Below, piece after piece: positions 11,746-22,153 of a stretch of DNA of 64,000 nt. The position numbers and the translations under genes are program-made. The notes under the pieces are model-generated. The model ran no database searches. It was given only the letters and a program-made list of their open reading frames with translations, and was not told the origin of the DNA. The first letter of the stretch is position 1, and each line of letters opens with the position of its first letter. The DNA comes from Schistosoma haematobium (lineage: Eukaryota > Platyhelminthes > Trematoda > Strigeidida > Schistosomatidae). Location: assembly GCF_000699445.3 (NCBI RefSeq), contig NC_067202.1, positions 17,393,644-17,457,643 on the forward strand, given 5' to 3'.

Positions 11746-12572
11746 TCTATTACTCATAATGGAGCATAGGCCGCTGACCAGCATTCTCCAGCCCACTCTG
11801 TCCTCGGCCTTCTTTTCTAGTTCCATCCAATTCTTGTTCATTTTTCTTATGTCGTTCTCCATTTTTCGGCGTAATGTGTTCTTTGGTCTTCCTCTTTTCC
11901 TTTGGCCTTGAGGATTCCATGTGAGGGCTTGTCTTGCGACGTAGTCGGGTGCTTTCCTCAATGTGTGTCCTATCCACTTCCAGCACTTCTTCCTGATTTC
12001 TTCCTTCACTGGAATCTGGTTTGTTCTTTCCCACAGTTGGTTGTTGCTAATAGTGTCCGGCGAACGGATCCGAAGTATTCTACGTAGACAGCTGTTAATA
12101 AACATTCGTATCTTCTGGATGATAGCTTTCGTAGTTTTCCAGGTTTCCGCCTCATACAGTAGAACTGCCTTGACATTTGTATTGAAAGTTCTGACTTTGG
12201 TGTTGGTTGACAGTTGTTTTGAATTCGAGATGTTCTTCAGTTGTAAATATACTGCTCTTGCTTTTCCGATCCGCGCTTTCACATCTGCATCAGATCCACC
12301 GTGTTCATCAATGATGCTGTTCAGTTATGTAAAGGTTTTTACATCTTCCAAATCTTCTCCATCAATTGTGACTGGATTGGTGCACGCTGTGTTGTATCGG
12401 AGAATCTTGCTTCCCTCTTTTTGTATATTGAGACCAACTGCTGCTGAGGCTGCTGCTACACTGGTCGTTTTCTCCTGCATTTGCCGTTGCGATTGAGAGA
12501 GAAGGGCCAGATCATCTGCGAAGTCTAGATCGTCCAGCTGCATCTTAGATGTCCACTGTATCTCGTGTTTGA
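11746..12572 (-). mobile_element. RTE-like LINE, best-preserved copy, 5'-truncated
   Basis: On the minus strand the visible protein begins in the reverse transcriptase just before the catalytic box (MQLDDLDFADDLALL, FADD intact), continues MQEKTTSVAAASAAVGLNIQ, then with one frame break [43 protein letters not shown] and [10 protein letters not shown], ending near [14 protein letters not shown]. The endonuclease and N-terminal reverse transcriptase are absent, so it is dead on arrival. The TTAC tail is greatly expanded. Good conservation suggests a young insertion. Confidence 0.8.
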
Positions 12573-12699
12573 TAAAATGTACTAGATAAGAAAAATTATT
12601 TCAGTATGAAGTATACAAAGAAATACGACTTTGAAAAAATAAAGTACTATAAATGAACTCACATTTTATATTACATGACCACGTGTATACAGATACTGT

Positions 12700-13130
12700 T
12701 AAGGAATTTCGTACTGACTAACTTCTCGCACTAGGAGTGTTGTTTACGAAATTAAGAGCACGAAATGCGAATGTTCGGCTATTTAACCGGGTTGTTAGAC
12801 ACGAAGGGTCCATCTAAAGGAGTTAGAAAACCCTTATTCCAAACTAATGGTGTACATGAGCTTCAGGATCTCAAAAGAATAAATGGCGTATGAATCTATT
12901 GTTGATCACCAGCTACCATAAGACTACATCTGCTAACGTTGCTTCATCACCTTGTAGATCAGACCTGAAGGTCGAAGGTTTGTGGTAAACCCTCCTTAAG
13001 AAAACCATCTGCTTCGGTTCAGGTACTCAGGCAATATCGCAGCCCACATATAAATCAAGTGACTTGTGTGGTGTATATGTATTCGGTGCCCCCTTGTACC
13101 AGTATTTATGTGTTCAGATAAATAAATAAA
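12700..13130 (+). repeat. dispersed repeat Z with AAATA tail
   Basis: Contains gttgtttacgaaattaagag and ggtgcccccttgtaccagta and ends in aataaataaat. Common 3' ends with variable 5' ends across copies indicate a retroposon. Confidence 0.6.
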
Positions 13131-13180
13131 TTTTAAATATTCATATAGATATTTCCTAATGTATACTGCATTTTCAAAAG

Positions 13181-13433
13181 ATTTTCATTGTAAAATATAT
13201 GAGATTCAATCATGATTATCGATACTATTATTATGTTAATATACATGTAGATGTAGACAGTGGTGGTAATGTACACGGACCAATGGATCAACGACATACT
13301 GCACGATTAGGAAATATTAGTCGTAGTGGTCAATTCATTCCTGGATCACGTTATTATCTTGGTGATAATATAACAAGTGAACGGTTTAAACGACGTCAAT
13401 CTGATAGTGGTGCATGGGATTCTCGTTCAGAAA
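13181..13433 (+). CDS. internal exon of the large plus-strand gene
   Basis: Open frame following ttttcaaaag and ending at a GTAAGC donor after GAA A (one base of the next codon). The protein includes HVDVDSGGNVHGPMDQRHTA and later GQFIPGSRYYLGDN and SERFKRRQSDSGAWDSRSE, a soluble-looking, basic, Ser-rich sequence without membrane segments. The 3' boundary is the better supported one, because its one-base overhang fits exactly the two-base start of the exon at 15557. The 5' boundary could instead be the AG at 13202-13203. Unlike the surrounding DNA this stretch is not repetitive. Family not recognised. Confidence 0.6.
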
Positions 13434-13642
13434 GTAAGCAGTTTTATCAAATGGTATAACATTCAGAAAATATATTTTAGAATTCTAAATTATAATGTTA
13501 TTCATTGTGAAGAAGTAGCTTTCGTTCTGTTAGAATCTTATGGTGTCATCTATTCAAAAAGGTTTACAATTTCTTATTCCTGATATTCATAACTGAAGTC
13601 ATGGATCCTTAATTGTATATAAGGTCTATAATAGATATCATA

Positions 13643-14250
13643 CTAGTGAAGATTTGTAGCTCAGGTGGATGATTTCGGTGGAGTTTTGTTCTCTGAGCTG
13701 GATGGTTTGGTCGTGGAGTTTTCATCGTTCTTCTGAACGACATCATCAGCACAAACTTCAGATAGAAGTGAAGTGTTCGAATTTTTTCATATGTGTTTCA
13801 CAGCTTGTTCTGTGCACCTCGATGTTGATTGGTCCTTATTGACCTTAATAGCGATTCCAAATTTTTGGCTTGATCACTGGTAGTATCGCGGCTTCTAGTC
13901 TTTGCATCACTGCCTCTGCGATCAGTTCTGATATTGGTGATCCCATTGGTGTCCCTTTCGTTTGTTCGTAGATTTTGTTGTTGAATTTAAAATATGTTTT
14001 TAGGCATAAATCGATGAGTTCCAGTAGACTTTGAATTTGATGCTTCGTGTATTTAGTGAGATTTGTGTCGTTGTTGAGCAGCAGCGATAAGAACCAATTA
14101 ACAGTGGGGTGCACAGAACAAGCTGTCAAACGCATATGAAGAAATTCGAACACTTCACTTCTATCTGAAGTTTGTGCTGATGATATCGTTCAGAAGAACG
14201 ATGAAAGCTCCACGACCAAACCATCCAGCTCAGAGAACAAAACTCCATCA
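13643..14250. mobile_element. Penelope-like element remnant, lineage 1, with inverted terminal repeats
   Basis: A terminal repeat in minus orientation (13643-13780) and the same repeat in plus orientation (14140-14250) enclose a minus-strand reverse-transcriptase piece (13845-14153) with LKTYFKFNNKIYEQTKGTPM followed by GSPIS, the conserved box before the catalytic YxDD motif. The rest of the enzyme is missing. ATATCATA occurs on both sides (13635-13642 and 14251-14258), a likely target duplication for the whole structure. Confidence 0.7.
14170..14221 (+). ncRNA. candidate hammerhead ribozyme in the Penelope terminal repeat
   Basis: GTTTGTG, CTGATGA, one extra T, a 7-bp stem II (ATCGTTC/GAACGAT, loop AGAA), GAA, AGCT, C, CAC...AAAC. 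Stem I can form GTG/CAC plus GTTT/AAAC. Stem III is the palindrome AGCT. The extra base and non-standard closing pair of stem II lower confidence. Other copies are at 15250, 48840 and 59860. Confidence 0.5.
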
Positions 14251-14504
14251 ATATCATATTGGTCTCTTCGATTTCAATATAGAATATATCATTTTTTGTA
14301 TAAGGCTCTAATCCCATGTAAAATATAGACTTCATTCAATTAGAGATTTCTTCTATAATTCTAGCCTTATTTATATGGTTGTTTCAATGATGACTCGAAA
14401 CTAGTGTCAATCACTATGATCAGCGGTACTTTACTATAAAGACGTATGAATTAGTACATTCATTTTATTTCAAAAATCCAATAAATTTTTTATTTGATTG
14501 AGAT

Positions 14505-14645
14505 TATAAATCGATTAATGTTAGACCATTATTGAAAACTTGGAAGTACTGGACGGTTGTTTCGTCCTATTATGAAACTCCTTAACAGTGAGCATCCATG
14601 ATCACAGTCTAATATCGATCGAGTCATGATCTCAGTCAATAACTT
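14505..14645. mobile_element. SINE-B, short fold-back
   Basis: Minus tail and ribozyme followed by a short plus tail (gtctaatatcgatcgagtca). Confidence 0.6.
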
Positions 14646-14814
14646 ATCTTGTTCAAATCAATGGTCTGTGACTTCATATTACTAATGATGTGTTCTAATC
14701 CCTTGTTCAATTCATTCTTATAGTGGCTAATATAAAACTATCATTACAAATCTGAATAAACAGAGGCTGTGAATACATAACACATTTTAGTATGTTAAAC
14801 CTATAAGAGATTTA

Positions 14815-14925
14815 ATCGTAGAATTCATGAATCGATTAAAGTTAGACTATCATGATAAACCTGCGAGTACTAGACGATCGTTTCGTCCTTGCATGGGACT
14901 CTTCAGCATTGCTGATTATGAAGAA
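14815..14925 (-). mobile_element. SINE-B 3' part
   Basis: Tail plus ribozyme region with intact CTGAAGA, GTCC/GGAC, GAAA and palindromic ACGATCGT, but a weakened stem I. Confidence 0.65.
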
Positions 14926-15234
14926 AATAACCATGGCCTTTTGAATCTTTCAGATAAATTGAAAAAATGGGTTACAAATTATCAGTTCAATGGTCACAGT
15001 ACCTAATCAATAGGGTTAGCATGTTAATTATTGATATATGAATATGTACTATGGAATATCATGTTACATAATTAGTGTTAATAGTATAGATTAAGTTCAA
15101 TGAATGAAGACAAACTAGTATGTAGATAAAAACATGCTATCAACCTATGAAATCATTTCACTGTTGAGTTACATCATGTTAAGAGATGTCAAGTACGTAG
15201 TCAGTCATAGGCAACATAGGTCATAGCATGAATG

Positions 15235-15395
15235 TTGATCCATTCACATTTCTATCTGAAGTTTGTGCTGATGATGTCGTTCAGAAGAACGATAAAGGCT
15301 CCATGACTAAACCACCCAGCTCAGAGAACAAAACTCCACGAAAATCATCCACCTGAGCTACAAATCTTCTCCACCATCTCAACATTTTTAACGCC
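15235..15395 (+). mobile_element. Penelope-like terminal-repeat copy
   Basis: Full repeat from tatctgaagtttgtgctgat to caccatctcaac with the ribozyme-like core. Confidence 0.65.
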
Positions 15396-15556
15396 ATATC
15401 ACAACAAAGGAATGCGGGATTGGTAGAAACTGTATATATATCAATGGTAGTCACTACCCATCTTTACTTTCCACATAGTTGTTTAAATTATCATTTGATG
15501 AAACTAAATGTATCATGTATTGAATTCATTCATTCATTCATATCTATTTTTTTTAG

Positions 15557-15876
15557 TTCATAATCATCATGTTCACAATGCATTTCGTAGTCGTACTTAT
15601 TCTGAAACTAGACGTTTGAATGAATACTCTGATAATTCAATGTCTACACGTTATCATAATCAATCAAATCAACAACCATATTATAAGACAACTGCATCAC
15701 ATAATATATCAAATCATTCACCAACACATACACATATATCACGTTGGTCATCAATGCAAACAACTGGTACACAAGGATTATGGAGAGGAACAAGTGGTGG
15801 ACGATATGCTACTACTTTAACAAGACAACATATTAAAAAACATCATGATCCAATTGAAATGGTAGTTAAACATACA
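15557..15876 (+). CDS. internal exon, Ser/His/Arg-rich
   Basis: A strong 3' splice site (tattttttttag) precedes it and a GTGAGT donor follows at 15877. The exon has two bases completing a codon from the previous exon, then 106 full codons, so it ends on a codon boundary. The protein contains FRSRTYSETRRLNEYSDN, then a His/Asn/Thr-rich stretch, then SRWSSMQTTGTQGLWRGTSG and ends DPIEMVVKHT. It joins in frame to the exon at 18101. Low-complexity, probably disordered. No catalytic motif seen and no function assigned. Confidence 0.7.
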
Positions 15877-15924
15877 GTGAGTTGAAATGATTTTTATAAT
15901 TGACTTATATGTGAAGTATGTTTT

Positions 15925-16425
15925 CTCAACAATTGAAGCTAGACCACTATGAGGAACCTGGAAGCACTGAACGGCCGTTTCATCCTATTGTGGGTCTACC
16001 TCGACAGTGCGCATCCACGACCCCGCCTTGAGAGATTCGAACCCATGACCTATCGGTCTCGTACGCGAACGCTTACTCTTTAGACTACTGAGCCGGTCAA
16101 TACCCAATGATGTTAATGTCTAACTTCAACTAATCCACGAAATTGAGTGACACATCCACCATTATCTTCAGTATTTTACTATCTCATAATAGACCCAGTT
16201 GAACTCCACTAGTCACTGCTTCTCACTAGAACTCCAGGAAATACCTCTTGGAGACCGTCACTAGTGATCATATGATGATTATAATTAGAGAGGGATTTTG
16301 TGGATAATATAGTAATTTAATAGATGAACTCATCAGTCAATTGAAACTAGACCACCATGGAAAACCTTGAAGCACCGGACGGCCGTTTCGTCCTAGCATG
16401 GGACTCCTTAGCAGTGGTTATTATT
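15925..16425 (-). mobile_element. SINE-B, tandem (tail-leader) dimer
   Basis: A full minus unit with leader is followed, without a gap, by the tail and ribozyme of the next unit. The second ribozyme carries CTAAGGA (G5 lost). Confidence 0.65.
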
Positions 16426-17105
16426 ATAACGGAACAAATATGCTTAAAGTTGAGTAAAAGTAGGATGTAATAAAACCAAGGGTGGTCAAGCTATAATGCG
16501 ACATTAATCCATGAAATCATTTACAATTAGACTGAGTCATTTTAACAAGTGCAGACTACCTTGTTGGGTTCCACATGATCATAACGCACGTGTATCCACT
16601 ACTTGTTTGCTATTATATTCTAACTTACTAAACTCCTCATAAATCGATTTTATTATTTGATTGATTTATGTAGTCTCTGACTGTATTTTAGATGCCAAAT
16701 ACTTTCTATTACCATGAATTCTGTTACTATCTATACTACTATGAGATTAACCCTAAACAATTTCATCTGTTTATGTTAATGAGTTATGACAACTTGAACT
16801 GATGTAAAATACATACCAAGTTTTGTGTTGCAATTGACTAAGTGACATTACTAATTAGTTATTGTTATAACGGAACAAATATTATAAAAGTTGGAACTGG
16901 TTTTTTCACTTACCTACAGTCTACATTAGTCATAGAAACTCTTAGATTATTCATGTATAATTGTAAATTTTTTATTATTATATGACGTAACGCTGTCCGA
17001 CATTTCTGTATCTAAGTTACGTCTATTTAAAATGTAAATATAATAGAAGGTGAGGTTATTTGGTGAATGGTGATTACATAGTTGGGGGTCAGTATAAAAA
17101 TTTCA
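16426..17105. other. A+T-rich intron DNA
   Basis: A short sequence (gttattattataacggaaca and neighbours) recurs at 16422 and 16858. No gene seen. Confidence 0.4.
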
Positions 17106-17107
17106 CT

Positions 17108-17330
17108 GGTTGTAATCATGAGTCAATTGAAGTTAGACCACTATGGAAAACCTGGACGGCCGTTTCATCCGTATTGTGGGACTACCTCAGTAGTGTGCAT
17201 CCACGATCCTGCTCCCCGCGAGATTCGAACCCAGGACCTATCAGTCTCGCACGCGAGCGCCTAACCATTAGACCACTGAGCCGGTCAGCATCTGACGGTG
17301 TTATTGTCTAACTTCAACTAATCCACTGAT
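17108..17330 (-). mobile_element. SINE-B, minus copy
   Basis: Tail, ribozyme with an internal deletion and insertions, B box (gagattcgaaccc reversed) and A box. Confidence 0.7.
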
Positions 17331-17520
17331 GTCAGTTTATGATGAAAATCCTAAATCTAATTTCTATCCGTTAACTATCAACCGTAAATCATAATTCTAA
17401 TTTCTCACACTAGTTTATAACCCTTATTTAAACCCCAGTAAGTAAGTGGACAGTCTCAAGGTCACTTTAATGTCACTCAAAAGTTATCCATTCATTATAG
17501 TTTCCCTATACTATTCTTTT
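17331..17520 (-). mobile_element. Merlin-type MITE, partial
   Basis: Internal and right-end sequence (cagtctcaaggtcactttaa to cattatagtttcc). The other end is missing at the SINE-B junction. Confidence 0.5.
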
Positions 17521-17715
17521 ATGAAGTGGCATTAGATGAATAGACAGGAGAGGTTTAGCAATAAGAATACTTCAAACAATTGAGTTGATTTCATGATATG
17601 ATCTGAATATTCATCATTTCAAATTATCAACTTTATAAGTTTCAACAGCTTATTATTCAATCAGAAGGATCAACTACAATCTTGTATGCAATGATGGATA
17701 GTGGCTAGCAGTAGA

Positions 17716-17760
17716 ATCCAGGACGCCCGTTTCGTCCTATTTGGGACTCGTCAGCTGGAT
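17716..17760 (-). ncRNA. hammerhead ribozyme, SINE-A, canonical form
   Basis: On the minus strand: stem I ATCCAG/CTGGAT, core CTGACGA, stem II GTCC/GGAC, GAAA, stem III ACGG/GCGT (one mismatch), cleavage after GTC. All core bases match the hammerhead consensus. Confidence 0.8.
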
Positions 17761-17837
17761 GTACCTGCACCTCAGAGTTGATGTTCACTCTTGGAGTCAA
17801 ACCCAGTACCATTCGCCTCAAAAACCACCGCAGGTAC

Positions 17838-17885
17838 ATCTAGCTGACGAGTTCCAAATAGGATGAAACGCGCATCAAACTAGAT
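17838..17885 (+). ncRNA. hammerhead ribozyme, SINE-A, AAA-insertion form
   Basis: Stem I ATCTAG/CTAGAT (both strands changed relative to the other arm, pairing kept), core CTGACGA, stem II GTTC/GGAT with wobbles, GAAA, then ACGCGCAT C followed by an extra AAA before the stem I strand. Confidence 0.65.
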
Positions 17886-18100
17886 TCCACTGTTAGCCAC
17901 TATCCATCATTGTTTACAAAAAGCTTGTGAATTATGGCAATATCGAGGTATAGGCACAGTATGCACATATGTCATTAACAGTCTGATCAATTGCAGTGTT
18001 AAACCTCAATGGGAAGTTACAAGCCAAACAATACCAAGTGAATTTACAATCTTGTACTTTTTTTTTCTTTTTTACTATTTTCTTTTAAATCTTTATAAAG

Positions 18101-18390
18101 CCATCAGCTGGTGCATCAAGAGTAGATTTACTTTCAGTAGATAATCGTCAAGGTAGTTTACCACATTTAGCCGCCTATTCAATTCATAATACAGGAGGAA
18201 TAAGTGAACGTGAACAAAAATTACAAAATGAATTATTAAATACACAACGTGAATTACAACACTTAAAACGTTCAAGAAGTTTAACTGGTGATCAAAATTT
18301 AACTCATTCAACTACATTAAAACAAACATTGAAATCAGGTTCTAGTCAATATTTAAATGATGGATTTTGGACAACGTATAGTTTAAAAAA
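18101..18390 (+). CDS. internal exon with a short coiled-coil-like segment
   Basis: Preceded by a long pyrimidine tract and ataaag, followed by GTAAGT at 18391. It starts on a codon boundary, matching the end of the 15557-15876 exon, and leaves two bases. The protein begins PSAGASRVDLLSVDNRQG and includes SEREQKLQNELLNTQRELQH, a heptad-like charged helix, then KRSRSLTGDQNLTH and ends DGFWTTYSLKK. A scaffold or cytoskeletal role would fit the helix plus disordered flanks, but that is only inference. A SINE-A inverted dimer was inserted just upstream (17687-18044), about 55 bases before the splice acceptor. Confidence 0.7.
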
Positions 18391-18402
18391 GTAAGTTATT
18401 AT

Positions 18403-18850
18403 AATTTATTTATTTATTTGAACACAAGTCACTTGGGTTATGATACTGACCGGGTGTCTAGATCGAAAGAGGTCAGTCCCTGAGCCATCGGCTTAAAGGA
18501 CTGATCCACAAGGAAGTGGGGCAACATTATGAGATATAATCTCATTGTAGCCGGTGACCAACAATTGGTTCATACGTCATCCGTTCCTTCAGGGTACTGG
18601 AGCCTATGTGCACCATTGGTTTGGAATGAGGGTTTTCTAACTCTCCTACATATCCTACATATCCATCAACCCCGTTAAAGCATCTGCCGGACATTTGCTT
18701 TTCATTTTCTCAATTTCGTAAACAAAACTCGTGGTAATAGAAGGCAGTGAGTAGAACTTCCCTGGGAGTGACTGTGTACACGTGGCTATGTGACAGCATT
18801 TGGAGAGGGAGAGCTGACTTTTCCCACCCTCGGCTGTACCAGAGTATTTG
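18403..18850 (-). repeat. dispersed repeat Z
   Basis: TTTA-type tail at the left, then ggttatgatactgaccgg, ending at ctcggctgtaccagagta. Confidence 0.65.
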
Positions 18851-19009
18851 GGGTCAAGTTACTTTAAACATATTTATGGGTTACTGTTTACAATGAAGTA
18901 GATTGTATAGTTACACAAAACAGATAATAAAAATATACAGTTTAATAGAATAATGAAATGATAAAGTAAATAGGGTAATAGCTAATTAAATAGAAGAGTG
19001 TATAGAAAG

Positions 19010-19205
19010 AGCTTCAGAATAAGGGTTGCCGAGATTATTAAGTTTTTGGCTGAAATCATGAACCGATTGATGTTAGACCACCGTTGGAAATCAAGAAACA
19101 CTGGACGACCGTTTCTTCCTATTGTGGGACTTCTCAGCCGTCATGTGCTTCCAGATTTCCAACGGTGGTCTAACATCAATCGATTCATGATCTGAATCAG
19201 AAGGA
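19010..19205. mobile_element. SINE-B, near-perfect palindrome
   Basis: Minus tail (atcatgaaccgattgatgtt) and its inverted copy (aacatcaatcgattcatgat) flank a shortened ribozyme centre. Would form a long hairpin. Confidence 0.75.
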
Positions 19206-19785
19206 ATTCTTTTGAGTGTGAATAGTTATATTTCTACAATTTTAAGCTTATCTATTATAAAAGAAATCTGATCAGATTTCTTACAAACAGAACAAAAACG
19301 ATCCGATCAAAGGATACCATAATGAATGAGTTGAAGTTTACTAATGGGATGTTGACGAATATCGTTTACTATTAAAGCTTTCTTAATGAATTATATATGT
19401 ACAAAGAGAAAAAAGAAAGGCACTGGTGATATAGTTCACTCCTATGAAACCACTTTTCTTAAAACTACTATTCAACGGGGATGTAACTACCAATGTCCTG
19501 TATCATAAATTATTGATAGTAGTTGAAAGGATATGTTTTACATAGTTAACTTTCAGTTGATATTTTCTGATCGATCAATAATATCTATTCAAACAATCAG
19601 TAAGTTACTTGAGTTTACTTTCTTTGTGTATCTACACATTCGGCTGTTCTTGTGGAGATAGATATACTGAGCATACTATCAGAAAACTTAACCAAACATA
19701 TATATATCGACTAGGAGCTCTCAAATATTATTCTTTATTGGGATTAGTAAAACATATTTGTATAACTACTCCTGTGGTGTGTGCT
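19206..19785. other. A+T-rich intron DNA
   Basis: No exon or known element recognised. Confidence 0.35.
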
Positions 19786-19789
19786 ATTG

Positions 19790-20050
19790 ATGTCGACGGA
19801 TATCAGTAGTATGTATGATCAATAGAAAGTGAAATACCTGGCAATAGAAGATTAAGAAGATCAACGAGAACAGAATGAGAATAGAAAGTGATTGGTATGA
19901 AAATGAAGGAACAGTCAAGTTTAAGACAATGGACTAACACTTTACTACTGAAATGTCTGCTGTATGATTCTCAGATTTTACTACGATGTTCTGTAATTTT
20001 ATCCTCAATTGTGTGTTTTCATTCACTACACAACTACTGATAGGAAACCA
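19790..20050 (-). repeat. dispersed repeat X
   Basis: Reverse of the 960 unit, extended to include ctcagattttactacgatgt. Confidence 0.5.
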
Positions 20051-20283
20051 AAGTCTAAGATATCTTAACAACCGATTTTTACTACGAAACTACGATATTT
20101 ATGCTTGTCCATGTAGAAATATTTAAACCGTAGATAAGTTAAATACACACTGGAAATGAAGAATGGAAAGAGTTTTACAATACCGAAGATTTCTCTATAG
20201 ATCTAAATTGTTATGAATAGATGTTACTTTCTCAATGTTTTAGACAAATTCTATACTCGATATGTTTCCAGGAAATGAGTTTT

Positions 20284-20480
20284 ACTTACTTACTTACTTA
20301 CTTACGCCTGTTACTCCTCGTGGAAGAGCATAGGCCGCTCACCAGCATTCTCCACCCAACCCTGTCCTGGACAATCCTTTCCAGCTCCTTCCATTTCCTA
20401 TTGATCCTTTTCATATCTGCTTCTATTTCCTGACGTATTGTGTTCTTTGGCCTTCCTCTTTTACGCTTTTCTTCAGGATG
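20284..20480 (-). mobile_element. RTE-like LINE 3' end
   Basis: TTAC tail then the terminal C-terminal block. Ends after the [20 protein letters not shown] region. Confidence 0.65.
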
Positions 20481-20534
20481 AATTTTAGAAGTGAAAATTC
20501 ATAGACTATATCAGAGATATTGTTAGTTGATATG

Positions 20535-20950
20535 CTTGGAAGCTATTACGAGTTCACCCTATTCGGTAAACGAAACGAACTTCAAAGATACAGTGACACG
20601 ATAGGCTATTCTAATTCATTGTCCCCGACCCTGCTAACTAGATTAAGAAGTCTTGATGAGGCATAGAGAATGTATTCTACAAGCACACAGGAAATACGAG
20701 GTCAATAAGCAGAGAAATCAAGCTTATTTATACAATGATAGAAATGCCCTTGATAGAGCCACAAAATAGCGTACTAGAAAAAATCTATCAACCAATGATA
20801 GTCAATGATTTATGAGTGGGAAATATAAGCTGTAGGCTAACTAAGCGTTTCTTGGCGCGAAAACATACGACTCAAATTTTCAGGATAAAATGACAAAATT
20901 AGGACCTTTTTCAAGTGGGTTCTGAGGATTTAACATCCTTAACATTAGTA
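20535..20950 (+). repeat. dispersed repeat W
   Basis: Aligns with 54120-54500 (attacgagttcaccctattc at one end, cctttttcaagtgggttctg at the other). Possibly a solo LTR, not proven. Confidence 0.45.
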
Positions 20951-20984
20951 ATCTATGTTAAGATAGTGGTTGGAGGTAGTCAAT

Positions 20985-21085
20985 AGGAAATTTTGGACAT
21001 GGGTTTCGTGCTACTTGGCACTTGTCAGCAAGGTGTACTTGTAATCTTGAAGGAACCAATGCTCCCTGACAGATTCGATCCCGTG
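20985..21085 (-). mobile_element. SINE-C, diverged tRNA-like SINE with hammerhead relic
   Basis: On the minus strand a B-box-like GGATCGAATC precedes CTTG-CTGACAA-GTGC/GCAC-GAAAC-CCATGTC-CAA (20991-21036). Same order as SINE-A and SINE-B but unlike both in sequence. Core base G8 is A, so the copy is probably inactive. Confidence 0.45.
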
Positions 21086-21689
21086 CCACCCAGCTTCACA
21101 GTCGATAGGATTCGATAGTCACTAAGAAAGACCTGAAACAGCTGATATTGATCATCACACAGTAATATTGTTAGTAATCATTTTTAACAATAAAATTATG
21201 CTTTTTATCATATTTCTTAATAGTACTGGTTATATAAAAATCACTGGTTGCAAACCAATCTTAACTTCAGTTATTATTTCGTTGTTATACACTTATTCTA
21301 TTAGCGAAAACAGATGGTAATTGGATGAGTGTTTTATCCTAATAGGTCATAAACAAGAACCCATCATAAGTAGAATCCCAGCCTCATAGAAAGAGCTATT
21401 TCTTTTTTAGGCTGACGAATTGAAGTGCCATAGTTTGTATTTAATATTCAGTCAATGGAATGATCATCTTAATTGCCTGATTGATTCGTTTATGGACTTG
21501 GTAGTTCTCAGTTTCTTAGAGTAAGTTGATGTTCTTTAGTTAGTGTGTAGCTGATAGATAATCATTAGGAAGTGATCTATTGTATTTCAACGTTTCCTTC
21601 TAATAATTATTGTATTCATCCGATTGTAATCAATTATATGAATATGTCCCTTTTTCATGTAACTTGGTTCATAATTTCTATGTTTTTGA

Positions 21690-21945
21690 TTGAGATAATG
21701 AATAGAGAAATGTTAGACAATCATTGAACAATCATTTTGTCCTAATATGGGACTCTTCAACAATACGCATCCACAATTTCGCACGTGGGACTCGAACCCG
21801 GGACAGTCAGTTACACGAGCTAACCCTTAACTTCTAGACTATTGAGCCGATATCCAACCATGTTAATGCCTAACTTTAACCAATCCACGAAATTTTCATT
21901 GGTAGTCTAACATTTATCAATTTATAGTTTCAATCAATCTCCATA
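21690..21945 (-). mobile_element. SINE-B, minus copy
   Basis: Eroded ribozyme, B box and A box present (actcgaacccgggac; gactattgagccgat). Confidence 0.65.
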
Positions 21946-21991
21946 ATTCTATACTGATAATTCAATGTTTTCTTATTATTAAAATGAAAAG

Positions 21992-22026
21992 GAATGAAGG
22001 TCAACCATGTGGTGCACGTATTGCAG
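21992..22026 (+). CDS. candidate 35-base exon
   Basis: AG acceptor at 21990-21991 and a GTAAGT donor at 22027. One base completes the AA left by the 18390 exon (giving Lys), followed by NEGQPCGARIA and one leftover base. The phase fits both neighbours: its exit matches the two-base start of the 43068 exon. The polypyrimidine tract is weak, so the call rests on phase and donor quality. Confidence 0.42.
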
Positions 22027-22153
22027 GTAAGTTATTCTATAATCACGATAGTGACTAACACAAATTATTGGGAATAAGAATTTCAAAAACCCAAAATAAC
22101 AGAATCTGATCTGATATTCTCAGTTCACAGAATATGGACAAAGAATAAAATAG

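Larger units (their letters stand above)
17687..18044. mobile_element. SINE-A fold-back dimer with 12-base target duplication
   Basis: Minus arm (17687-17819) and plus arm (17820-18044) meet head to head near the B box. TACAATCTTGTA is repeated exactly at 17675-17686 and 18045-18056, so the inverted pair entered as one insertion. Both arms carry a ribozyme. It sits just before the pyrimidine tract of the exon at 18101. Confidence 0.85.

Noticed and set aside
11211..11911. Long overlapping ORFs with LTYLLTYLL and THSLTHSL repeats
   Set aside because: These are translations of a tetranucleotide microsatellite, open in several frames because the repeat has no stop codon.
18093..18311. Minus-strand ORF opposite the 18101 exon
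   Set aside because: The plus strand has matching splice sites and phase. The minus ORF is a shadow with hydrophobic composition caused by A+T bias.
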